DNA of 64,000 nt from Delphinapterus leucas (taxonomy: Eukaryota; Chordata; Mammalia; Artiodactyla; Monodontidae), in the NCBI RefSeq assembly GCF_002288925.2, contig NW_022098030.1, positions 9,919,885-9,983,884 of the forward strand. The letters run 5' to 3'. Shown piece by piece: positions 1 through 11,065 of this stretch. The notes beneath the pieces were generated by a model. It saw only the letters and a list, made by a program, of their open reading frames with translations, made no database searches and had not been told where the DNA came from. The position numbers were made by a program, and so were the translations under genes. Within the stretch, counting starts at the first letter, position 1. Each line of letters opens with the position of its first letter.

Positions 1-454
1 CTCTTGCCAAGATCTCTGGATAAATAAAATATTTCATCATCAAATTTTAAAATGCTTCCTAATTGTTAATATTAAATAAAAATTTTAAATATTAACTATC
101 TCTTTCTCTAAAAGATGGTCTACCCTCTTCACATCTACACTAGAAATATTAGAAAGAACTCTATCAAAATATGAAACAAAAGCCTTATTGTTCGACTTTC
201 CTATCTGGCATTGTTCACCATACGTGCACTGAATATCCTGGCTTCCATTGCTGAGCCCAGACAATAAATGAGCTGCAGTCAGCGAGCCCTTCGTGACTGA
301 AATCTCTTCTTTGGGAAAACTCACTCAATAACCCTATATCTGATCTCTAAAAAATATAAAATTTCATCTGTATGTCTTACACAGACCAATGAAGTAAAAT
401 GGTCACTCTTTTTAAAGTAAGTAAAACTCATATAAAAGAAAAATGAATGAGGTT

Positions 455-910
455 ATCTAAGAAAATTCTGAAAAATAAGAACTTTGGGGAACTTGCTCTA
501 CTGGATTTCAAAGGTTCAAATTAACTACAGTAATTTTAACAGTATAGTATTATCACAGGAACCAACAGATTAAGGGAAAAGAAGAGAACCTAAAAATGCA
601 CTATCTGAGAAAGGTGTCATTTCCTATCAATGTGTGAAAGCATGGATTATTCAATAAATAGCATTCAGAAAAATATAAAATTAAAACCATTTTGCAAATA
701 AACAAAAATAATCCAGATAGACTATGGAACTAGATAAAAATTATAGTTAGAGGAGAAAATTAGAAAACAAATACCATCAATATAGCAGAAGCAAAATAGA
801 ATATGGTACATCCATTCCAAGGAATACTTTGTCCTGCATTAAACAAATTTAGTAAATCTATATATGTTAACAATGGAGAGAGCTCCAAGATACATTGCTA
901 AGTAAGAGAG
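455..910 (+). mobile_element. Ancient L1 ORF2 fragment
   Basis: Eroded similarity to the L1 C-terminal coding part, for example GATTATTCAATAAATAGCAT near 643 and ACTACAGTAATTTTAACAGT near 523, which align with the same L1 region seen elsewhere in the window. Edges are approximate. Positions 1-454 show nothing I can assign. Confidence 0.45.
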
Positions 911-1164
911 CAACACTGTACTGTTCTTCCTTATTAGGTCATCTTGCTGGTCCTCCTTACCTTCCCAAACTCCTTTGGAATATTCCTAGGTTCAGTCTCT
1001 GTACTTCTTTTCAACATTTCTGCTCCCTAAGTGATCTCACTCAGACTTACTATCTATATGTTAATAACTCAGGGATTTATCTTTAACCCAGATTTGTCCT
1101 CAGAAACCCAGAATTATCTATCCACTGATAATATAGCCTCCACACTTGAATTTTTAAAAGGAAG

Positions 1165-1680
1165 GTCAAACTCAACCCGTCCAAAACTAAACAACTTCCA
1201 CCTCAATTCTATTCTTTCAGCAGTCGTATCCAGTTCACTAAATGACAACTCCATTTTCCCATTGTTTCAGGCCAAAAATCTTTGAATTACACTTGGCTTT
1301 CTTCTTTCCTTCACACCCCCACTGAATCTGTCAATAAGTTCTGCTAGCAATACTTTAAAAATAATATTGAGAGTTTAACCATTTCTTCTGCTGCTCCTCT
1401 CTGATCTAAACCACCATCATCTCTCATGTAGATCAGCTTCCTAACTGATCTCCCTGCTTCTGATCTTGACACTTTGTTTCATCCATACTGGTGTCTGCAG
1501 TGTTCCTTGAAAAAGGCAGGCAAGCTCCTCCCTTCGGGCTTTTTACTTGCTGTTCCCTCTGCCTGGAACACTATTTCTCCAGAATAACTGCATTGGTTCC
1601 TCTCTCATCCTTCAAATGTCTGCTCAAATGTTATGTTAACAAGGTCTTCCCTGGCTGCTTCATATAAAACTGTCCCTTCA
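1165..1680 (+). mobile_element. L2 LINE fragment (left part)
   Basis: Typical L2 3' region: CTCTGCCTGGAACACTATTT near 1557 and CATCCTTCAAATGTCTGCTC near 1606, then GGTCTTCCCTGGCTGC. It is cut at 1680 by the L1 and continues after 5078. Confidence 0.65.
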
Positions 1681-4600
1681 CAAAAAAAGCCTCAACAAAT
1701 TTAAGAGGACAGAAATTATTTCAAGCATCTTTTCTGACCACAACAACAGGAAACTAGAGATCAACCACACAAAGAGAAATGAGAAGAAAATGATTACATG
1801 GAGACTAAGCAACATGCTACTAAAAAACCAATGGGTCAACAATGAAATCAAAGAGGAAATTCAAAAATACCTTGAGACAAATGACAATGAAAACACAAAC
1901 ATATGAAACACATGGGATGCAGCAAAAGCAGTCCTAAGGGGGAAGTTCATAGCAACATAGGCCTTCCTCATAAAGCAAGAAAAATCTCAAATAAACAACC
2001 TAACCTACCACCTAAAAGAATTAGAAAAAGAAAAACAAACAAAACCTAAAGTCAGCATAAAGAAGGAAATAATAAACATCAGAGAGGAAATAAATAAAAT
2101 AAAGATTCAAAAAAATTAGAAAAAAATCAATAAAACCAAGAGCTGGGTTTTTGAAAGGATAAACAAAATCAACAAACCTCTGGCCACCAAGAAGAAAAGA
2201 GAGAGGACCAAATAAACAAAAAAAGAAATGAAAGAGGAGAAATAAAAACCAATACCACAGAAATACAAAAAAAAAAAACCCATAAGAGAATACTATGAAC
2301 AATTATATGCCAATAAACTGGACAACCTAGAAGTAGTGGACAAGTTTCTAGAAATATAAGGCCCATGAAAACTGAATCAAGAAGAAACAGATAATTTGAA
2401 CAATTATCACTAGACTTGAAATAGAATCTGTAATAAAGAAAAAACTTTACAAACAAAAGTCCAGGACCAGATGGTTGCATTGAGGAATTCTACCAAACAT
2501 ACAAAGAAGAACTTATACCAATTCTTTTCAAACTCTTCCAAAAGACTGCAGAGGAGGGAAGACGCTCAAAGTCATTCTATGAAGACGCCATTATCCTAAT
2601 ACCAAAACCAGACAAAGATACTACCAAAAAAGAAAATTACAGGCCAGTATCTTTGATGAACACAAATGTGAAAATCCTCAACAAAATATGAGCAAACTGA
2701 ATGCAACAACACATAAAAGGATTATATACCATGATCAAGTTGGATTCATCCTAGGGTCACAAGGATGGTTCAACACACAAATCAATCAATGTGATACACC
2801 ACAGCAACAAAAGAAAACACAAAAACCACATGATCACCTCAACAGATGCAGAAAAAGCATTTGATAAAATTCAGCATCCATTCACAATAAAAACTCTCAC
2901 CAAGTGGGTATAGAGAAAACGTATCTCAATATAATAAAAGCTATTTATGACAAACACACACCAACATAATACTCAATAGGGAAAAGCTGAAAGTCTTCCT
3001 GCTAAAATCTGGAACAAGACAAGGATGCCCACTCTTACCACTTCTATTCAATATAGTACTGGAAGTCCTAGCCACAGCAATCAGACAAGAAAATAAATAA
3101 AAGGTATCCAAACTGGCAGGGAAGAGGTAAAATTGTCATTATATGAAGATGATAAAATAGTCTATATAGAAAACCCTAAAGACTCCACATAAAGACTATT
3201 AGAACAGATAAACGAATTCAGCAAGGTAGCAGGTTACAAGATTAACGTACAGAAATCTGTTGAATTTCCTTACTCTAACAATGAAATATCAGAAAGAGAA
3301 AGTAAAAAAAAAAAAAATCCCTTTAAAAATTGTGTCCAAAAAAAAAAAAAAGTAGGAATAAACCTGACCAAGGAGGTGAAAGACTTACATGCTGAGAACT
3401 ATAAAACATTGATAAAGGTAACTGAAGGTGATTCAAAGAAATAAAAAGATATCCCATGTTCTTGAACTAGAAGAATTAATATTGTTAAAATGGCCACACT
3501 ACCCAAAGTAATCTACAGATTTAACGTGATCCCTATCAAATTATCCATGACATTTTTCACAGAACTAGAACAAATAATCCTAAAATTCATATGGAACCAC
3601 AAAAGACTCAGAATTGCCAAAGCAATCCTGAGGAAAAAGAACAAAGCTGAAGGCATAACCCTCCCAGACTTCAGACAATACCACAAAGCTACAGTAATCA
3701 AAACAGTGTGGTATTGGCACAAAAACAGACATAAGATCAATGAAACAGAATAGAGAGCCCAAAAATAAACCCACACAGCTACAATTAATCTTCAAGAAAG
3801 GAGGCAAGAATATAAATGGAGAAAAGACAGTCTTTTCATTAAGTGGTGTTGGGAAAGCTGGACAGCCGCATGTAAATCAATGAAGTTAGAACACTCCCTC
3901 ACACCATACACAAAAATAAATTCAAAATGGCTTAAAGACTTAAATATAAGACATGACATCATAAAACTCCAAGAAGAGAACATAGGCAAAACATTCTCTG
4001 ACATAAATTGTACCAATGTTTTCTCAGGTCAGTCTCCCAAGGCAAAAGAAATAAAAGCAAGAATAAACAAATGGGACCTAATCAAACTTATAAGCTTTTG
4101 CACAGCAAAGGAAACCATAAACAAAATGAAAAGACAACCTATGGAATGGGAGAAAATATTTTCAAACAATGCAACCGACAACAGATTAACTTCCAAAATA
4201 TATAAACAGCTCAAACAGCTCAATATCAAAAAAACAAACAACCCAATCAAGAAATGGACAGAAGACCTAAATAGACATTTCTTCAAAGAAGACATAGAGA
4301 TGGCAAATAGGCACATGAAGAAATGCCCAACATCTCATTATTAGAGAAATGCAAATCAAAATTACAATGAGGTATCACCTCACACCAGTCAGAATGGCCA
4401 TCATCAAAAATTCTACAAATAATAAATGCTGGAGAGGGTGTGGAGAAGAGGGAACCCTCCTGTACTGTTGGTGACAATGTCAATTGGTGCAGCCACTATG
4501 GAAAACAGTATGGAGGTTCCTTAAAAAACTAAAAAGAGAGTTGCCATATGATCCAGCAATCCCAGCCTTGGGCATATATTTGGAGAAAACTCTAATTCAA

Positions 4601-4880
4601 AAAGATACATGCACCCCAATGTTCAGAGCAGCACTATTTATAATAGCCAAGACATAAAAGCAACCTAAGTATCCACTGACAGATGAATGGATAAAGAGGA
4701 TGAGGTACATATATACAATGGAATATTAGTCATAAAAAAGAATGAAAAATGCCACTTGCAGCAAAATGGATGAACCTAGAGATTATCATACTAAGTGAAG
4801 TAAGTCAGAGAAAGACAAGTATAATATGATATCACTTATATGTGGAATCTAAAAAAAAAATTATACAAATGAACTTATTT

Positions 4881-4984
4881 ACAAAACAGAAACAGACTCA
4901 CAGCATAGAAAACAAATGTATGGTTACCATTACTTACAAAACAGAAACAGACTCACAGCATAGAAAACAAATGTATGGTTACCA
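4881..4984 (+). repeat. Tandem duplication, 55-bp period, inside old L1 tail
   Basis: 49 bp beginning ACAAAACAGAAACAGACTCA at 4881-4929 recur without mismatch at 4936-4984. The identity is surprising for such a decayed L1, so the duplication is much younger than the insertion. Confidence 0.9.
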
Positions 4985-5017
4985 CAGGGGAAAGGCAGGA
5001 CAGGGGGTACATTAGGA

Positions 5018-5078
5018 TATATATATATAGATAGATAGATATAAATCTATCTATCTATCTATCTATCTACCTACCTAT
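5018..5078 (+). repeat. TA/TAGA/TATC microsatellite with self-complementary halves
   Basis: A TA run, then GATA units, then ATCT units, ending in CTAC units. The GATA and TATC halves are complementary and could form a hairpin. It marks the 3' end of the old L1. Confidence 0.85.
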
Positions 5079-5235
5079 TTGCTTATTACTCTGCTGTCTC
5101 TACCCACTAGGATCGAATGACAGGACATGACAGCAGGAACATTTTTCCTTCCATTTCTCTAGCTCCTAGAAAAGTACTTGGCACATTGTAGACATGCAAT
5201 AAATATTTGTTAGAAGAATAGGTAAATGAATTAGT
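5079..5235 (+). mobile_element. L2 LINE 3' end (continuation)
   Basis: TAGCTCCTAGAAAAGTACTT, then GGCACATTGTAGACATGCAA TAAATATTTG: the terminal L2 motif of a 'cost of the most recent' type ending in a run of short GAATGA-like units. It continues the L2 of 1165-1680. Confidence 0.65.
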
Positions 5236-8181
5236 GAATCATTACATGTATCTTAAATCCTAAATATTTGTACATATATGTATTTGTATATGTACATGCA
5301 TAGAAAGAAGTATGAGAAGGCAGTGTCACTGTGGGTAGTGATGCCATAAAAGGGCTTTAACTTTTTATTGTACATGTTTGTATACTGTCAGAATTTTTTT
5401 ATTAATGATAATGTATCTATGTATTACTTATGTTAAAAGGTAAGTAAATAAATGCTTAATATTTTTAGTTTATTCACAGTACAAAGTACTTTATTAAAAT
5501 TTATTTTTGTGTGTGTGACATGCATCTGTGTCATTTTTATAATGCTTTATAAAAATAAAATTTAGGTTGATAGGCACCTTATAGTTTCTCACAAAAAAAA
5601 ATTTTTTTTAAGTCAAATATATATCATTTACCAACCCTTTTGTTTTGAAGTTCAGTCTCTGTTCCTTGTTATCCTTTTCAAGGATGGACTAAGACTCCCT
5701 AGGCTTCCTTACAAATACTCTTCAAGGGTATCTGAAGACTTGCCAGGTAGAGACTGACACACTCTCAAGTAAAGATAACATTTGAATTTTAGTTGTAAAA
5801 GTTTGGAAACTTATTTCCCACCTTAGAATGTTATAGCTTAAAATAAGCATCAAAGGCTATAGCACAATTCTATGAAAATTTCTTCATATTCATTTTAGCC
5901 TTCAAATAAGGTTAACTGTATATGGTATTCAAAATATTATCTAAGGATAACAGGCATATTGAAATTATACTGAACTGCCCAGATTTCTGAAGCATTCATA
6001 TCTTACCAGTTTCTTGAATATATTAAAACTAAAAGGATAAATATAATTCAACTATGTAAATCAGACCTATACTCTTGTGAAATAAAATTTGTATTTTATG
6101 GCAAGACAAGAAAAATTTAAACATAAAAAAGTCTTCTTTGGCCTCCTCTCTCCCTGCACTGTGCATTGTGTATCTGCATCATGCATCGACCAAACCTCCC
6201 CCCATTGGCAGGAATACCTGCTCAACCATAAAGAGCAACATTCTCCTAGCATCAACAAGACAACTAATTCACTTACATATAACAAACATAAATTTGTGTT
6301 TATTTCAAACTGTGGGTTAAAGCCAGTGGTGCAGTGAAGTTGGCTCCAGAGAGAGAGAGATTGTGTCATCTCTTCCCAGTTCAGCATTCAGTGACAACAG
6401 GTTGATAGCTTGAAACTGGCCAAACTGGGTGTATTTATATCATGGAAATCAGGAAACGCTACATATTAGGGTTTTTATTCAGGGATGGAGCAAACCATTA
6501 AAATATTTAGCGTCACACCACTGGCTATGACCCACTACTGGATCACGAAATTAATTTAGTGGATTGTGATCAATATTTTACACAATAGAAAGAAATAGAA
6601 AAAGAATACCAGCACACATTGTGTGTTGTGAGACCCAGTACCTTTCAAAGAACAAATATTAACTAAAAAGAATAAAAAGTACTTTTTAATAAAAGTTCAG
6701 TACCAGTATTATTTATCTATTTATCTATCTATATACATACTAGGTAGTGATATAAAATATATTTAATGTGGGTCTGAGTAAAACAAATGCAGAATCACTA
6801 CTATAATCAAGAGAACAAATACAATTTTCTTCCAAGAACAGTTTACAACTTTGTGGTCATCATATGCTTTGTGGTGAAAGATAACATGCTTGGGAGAAAA
6901 AAATTTTGTAGTTAATAGGTGAATATCTGTAATCTTTTTGTTTCTTCTCAAGGAATAATAGAGGAGTTATAATTTATAATCTGAGGTTATAGAGATTTAA
7001 AGTTCAATAAGACCTCTATCTCACCAGGGTAGTGTGTTTTCATCATTTTGCTCTAGTGATCTCTGGAATGTAAAACTTCCCTAACCTGTTTCTTAACTTT
7101 GCTATGAAGGGCAAAGCCAGACTAATACCTTTAATTCTCAAACTACTTATTTCAACATAATTATTTTTCTCAAGATGTCTTATCAAATACTTTTGTTCCT
7201 TCTTTAGTTTTAAACAGTGTAGAATCAGTTTTTCCTTAATTTATAATTTCATTTCATGCCATTTCTTTAACTGAGCACTTACTATAATACCACATATTAT
7301 GGTGAGTGTTAGGCATTTAAAGAAAAATTTTAAAGATAAGCTTTTTGTCTTAGAGGAGCTCAGAGTCCATCGTGAGAGATAAAAACTAAACCACCTATGG
7401 TTGAATAATGTGGTGGTACCAAAGCAAAAGAATATATGGAGAAATCACTGCACCTCTCCTTTAGAGAGTTATTCCTCTCAACCCCCAAAATCAGGACACA
7501 GAGAGAGGAGACAAGGAAGAAGTGTGGGCCGGGGGGGAGAAGAAAAAGGATGTTTCTGCAGATCCTTTTAGAAGCTATTCAACAGTCATTTTTAACGCCT
7601 GTCTACTCTGCTTGCCCCAAAACAGAAACTGAAAAAGTCAAATATTCACTTTGTCAGACTCCTTTGCAGCCAGAAGGTACCCTGTGAATTATGTCTAGAC
7701 AATGAGACATGAGGCAATTCTGCTAAGAAATTTCTGGATGGATTTTTTTCCTCCTTGACAAAAGGAGAGAGATGCTTGAGAAGAAAGGCTTTAATTCATA
7801 CCTACTTCTCATGAAGACATGATGCTTACAACTGCAGCTGTCACCTTGTAGCCCGGAGAGGGAAGTCTAGACGTGAGCCCAGTGCCCTGATGTCAGGAAG
7901 CCAGTGAACCAACCCTAAAACTGCTACCTCCTGACTGCTGATTATGTGAGATAATGACTTTATTGCTTATGCCACTGTTAAGTAAACTTGCTATTATTTG
8001 TAGGCAAAAGTATTTAAATTGATACAGGTATGGTTAACCACTCTCTTGCTTTCCAAGATGTGGCTCTTCATAAGTCACATACCTCTACATTATAGGCAGA
8101 ATTCATCCTGAAGCTTTCTCAACCTCCTTTCTCTCAGTGCCCATGTAGCCCACACAGACAGAAAATGATTAGAAATAAAAT
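5236..8181. other. AT-rich DNA without recognised gene
   Basis: No exon-like frames. A (TATC)n-type run lies at about 6708-6735. Around 6500-6640 there is old interspersed-repeat character that I cannot name. About 7800-8030 ends like a mammalian LTR (MaLR-like), low confidence. Open frames of 60-106 codons here have no conserved-protein look. Confidence 0.5.
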
Positions 8182-8196
8182 AAGAAGCTAATCATG
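8182..8196 (+). repeat. L1 target-site duplication, left copy
   Basis: AAGAAGCTAATCATG; the right copy at 15253-15267 reads AAGAAGCTAATTATG, 14 of 15 identical. Confidence 0.9.
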
Positions 8197-10113
8197 GGAG
8201 AGGGGGAAGACGGCGGAAGAGTAAGACGCGGAGATCACCTTCCTCCCCACAGATACACCAGAAATACATCTACACGTGGAACAACTCCTACAGAACACCT
8301 ACTGAACGCTGGCAGAACACCTGAGACCTCCCAAAAGGCAAGAAACCCCCCCACGTACCTCGGTAGGGCAAAAGAAAAAAGAATAAACAGAGACAAAAGA
8401 ATAGGGACGGGACCTGCACCAGTGAGAGGGAGCTGTGAAGGAGGAAAGGTTTCCACACACTAGAAGCCCCTTCACGGGCGGAGACTGCGGGTGGCAAAGT
8501 GGGGGAGCTTCGGGGCCGTGGAGGAGAGCACAGCAACAGGGGTGCGGAGGGCAAAGCGGAGAGATTCCCGCACAGAGGATCGGTGCCGACCAGCACTCAC
8601 CAGCCCGAGAGGCTCAGGCTTCGGTCGGCTCACAGGGAGAGGACTGGGGTTGGCTGCCTGAACACAGCCTGCAGGGGGTTAGTGCACCACGGCTAGCCAG
8701 GAGAGAGTATGGGAAAAAGTCTGGAGCTGCCGAAGAGACAAGAGACTTTTTCTTCCCTCTTTGTTTCCTGGTGCGCGAGGAGCGGGGATTAAGAGCCCTG
8801 CTTAAAGGAGCTCCAGAGACGGGCGCGAGCCGCGGCTAACAGCACGGACCCCAGAGACAGGCATGAGATGTTAAGGCTGCTGCTGCCGCCACCAAGAAGC
8901 CTGTGTGTGAGCACAGGTCACTACCCACACCTCCCTTCCAGGGAGCCTGTGCAGCCTGCCACTGCCAGGGTCCCGGGATCCAAGGACAACTTCCCGGGAG
9001 AACGCACGGCGCGCCTCAGGCTGGTGCAATGTCATGCAGGCCTCTGCCGCCGCAGGCTCTCCCCGCAGTTGGTGCCCCTCCCTCCCCCCCGGTCTGAGTG
9101 AGCCAGAGCCCCCGAAGCAGCTGCTCCTTTAACCCCTTCCTGTCTGAGCGAAGAACAGACGCCCTCCGGCGACCTACACGCAGAGGCGGGGCCAAATCCA
9201 AAGCTGAGCCCCAGGAGCTGTGCGAACAAAGAAGAGAAAGGGAAATTTCTCCCAGCAGCCTCAGGAGCAGTGGATTAAATCTCCACAATCAACTTGATGT
9301 ACCTTGCATCAGTGGAATACCTGAATAGACAACGAATCATCCCAAATTGAGGAGGTGGACTTTGAGAGCAAGATTTATTATTTCTTCCACTTTTTCTCTT
9401 TTTGTGAGTGTGTATGTGTATGCTTCTGTGTGAGATTTTGTCTGTATAGCTTTGCTTTCACCATTTGTCCTAGGGTTCTCTCCATTGGTTTTTTGTTTTG
9501 TTTTTTACTTAAAAATTTTTTTTCTTAATTATTTTTTATTTTAATAACGTTATTTTATTTTATCTTACTTTATTTTATCGTCTTTCTTTCTACTTTTTCT
9601 CCCTTTTATTCTGAGCCATGTGGATGAAAGGCTCTTGGTGCTCCAGCCAGGAGTCAGTGCTGTGCCTCTGAGGTGGGAGAGCCAACTTCAGGACACTGGT
9701 CCACAAGAGACCTCCCAGCTTCACATAATATCAAACGGCAAAAATCTCCCAGTGACCTCCATCTCAACACCAACACCCAGCTTCACTCAACGACCAGCAA
9801 GCTACAGTGCTGGACACCCTATGCCAAACAACTAGCAAGGCAGGAACACAACACCCCCCATTAGCAGAGAGGCTGCCTAAAATCATAATAAGGCCACAGA
9901 CACTCCAAAACACACCACCAGACATGGACCTGCCCAACAGAAAGACAAGATCCAGCCTCATCCACCAGAACACAGGCACTAGTCCCCTCCACCAGGAAGC
10001 CTACACAACCCACTGAACCAACTTTAGTCACTGGGGACAGACAGCAAAAACAACGGGAACTACGAACCTGCAGCCTGCAAAAAGGAGATCCCAAACGCAG
10101 TAAGATAAGCAAA
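8197..10113 (+). promoter_or_regulatory. L1 5'UTR / internal promoter, CpG-rich
   Basis: About 1.9 kb before L1 ORF1. The first 1.1 kb (8200-9300) is GC- and CpG-rich and forms the only island-like composition in the left half of the window; the rest is T-rich, then A-rich. L1 5'UTRs carry an internal polymerase II promoter, and in some species an antisense promoter. Retention of CpGs suggests a fairly recent insertion. Activity here is not shown. Open frames in this stretch are not genes. Confidence 0.65.
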
Positions 10114-11007
10114 ATGAGAAGACAGAAAAACACACAGCAGATGAAGGAGCAAGATAAAAACCCACCAGACCTAACAAATGAAGGAGAAATAGGCAGCCTA
10201 CCTGAAAAAGAATTCAGAATAATGAGAGTAAAGATGATCCAAAATCTTGGAAATAGAATAGACAACATGCAAGGAACATTTAACAAGGACCCAGAAGAAC
10301 TAAAGAGGAAACAAGCAATGATGAACAACACAATAAATGAAATTAAAAATACTCTAGAAGAAATCAATAGCAGAACAACTGAGGCAGAAGAACGGATAAG
10401 TGACCTGGAAGATAAAATAGTGGAAATAGCTACTGCAGAGCAGAATAAAGAAAAAAGAATGAAAAGAACTGAGGACAGTCTCAGAGACCTCTGGGATAAC
10501 ATTAAATGCACCAACATTCGAATTATAGGGGTGTCAGAAGGAGAAGAGAAAAAGAAAGGGACTGAGAAAATATTTGGAGAGGTTATAGTTGAAAACTCCC
10601 CTAATATGGGAAAGGAAACAGTTAATCAAGTCCAGGAAGCACACAGAGTCCCATACAGGATAAATCCAAGAAGAAACACGCCAAGACACATATTAATCAA
10701 ACTATCAAAAATTAAACACAAAGGAAACATATTAAAAGTAGCCAGGGAAAACCAACAAATCACACACAAGGGAATCCCCATAAGGTTAACAGCTGATCTT
10801 GCAGCAGAAACTCTGCAAGCCAGAAGGGACTGGCAGGACATATTTTAAGTGATGAAGGAGAAAAACCTGCAACCAAGATTACTCTACCCAGCAAGGATCT
10901 CACTCAGGTTTGATGGAGAAATTAAAACCTTTACAGACAAGCAAAAGGTGAGAGAGTTCAGCACGACCAAACCAGCTGTACAACAAATGCTAAAGGACCT
11001 TCTCTAG
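10114..11007 (+). pseudogene. L1 ORF1 (nucleic-acid chaperone), one nonsense codon
   Basis: ORF1p is the trimeric RNA-binding coiled-coil protein of L1. The frame opens MRRQKNTQQMKEQDKNPPDL. A coiled coil (NTINEIKNTLEEINSRTTEA and ERISDLEDKI) precedes the RRM-like and C-terminal domains (NIRIIGVSEGEE, HRVPYRINPRRNTPRHILIK, TLQARRDWQDIF). A TAA at 10846-10848 stops it after 244 residues. The same frame then stays open for another 53 codons with the normal C-terminus (LQPRLLYPARISLRFDGEIK to QQMLKDLL) and stops at 11005-11007. One substitution therefore truncates an otherwise intact 297-codon frame. It looks shorter in the coiled coil than other L1 ORF1 proteins, by recollection. Confidence 0.93.
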
Positions 11008-11065
11008 GCAAGAAACACAAGAGAAGGAAAATACCTACAATAACAAACCGAAAACAATTAAGAAA

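Larger units (their letters stand above)
1681..5078 (+). mobile_element. 5'-truncated, decayed L1 inserted in an L2
   Basis: ORF2-derived L1, older than the 8-15 kb element: many stops and indels. It starts within the region after the endonuclease domain (TGGGATGCAGCAAAAGCAGT at about 1914 aligns with 11926 of the other L1). Recognisable pieces are [20 protein letters not shown] (from 3505), [31 protein letters not shown] and [18 protein letters not shown] (3892 onward). The 3'UTR ends in a TATC-type microsatellite. L2 sequence stops just before it and resumes just after it, so it inserted into the L2. No clear target duplication is seen. Confidence 0.88.

Noticed and set aside
85..324. 79-codon minus-strand open frame as a further METTL25 exon
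   Set aside because: Its residues do not match the METTL25 C-terminal region as I know it, and there is no convincing acceptor and donor pair in phase 1.
8194..9328. Cluster of open frames in the CpG-rich stretch as a separate gene
   Set aside because: The stretch lies inside the L1 between its target duplication and ORF1, and is its 5'UTR.
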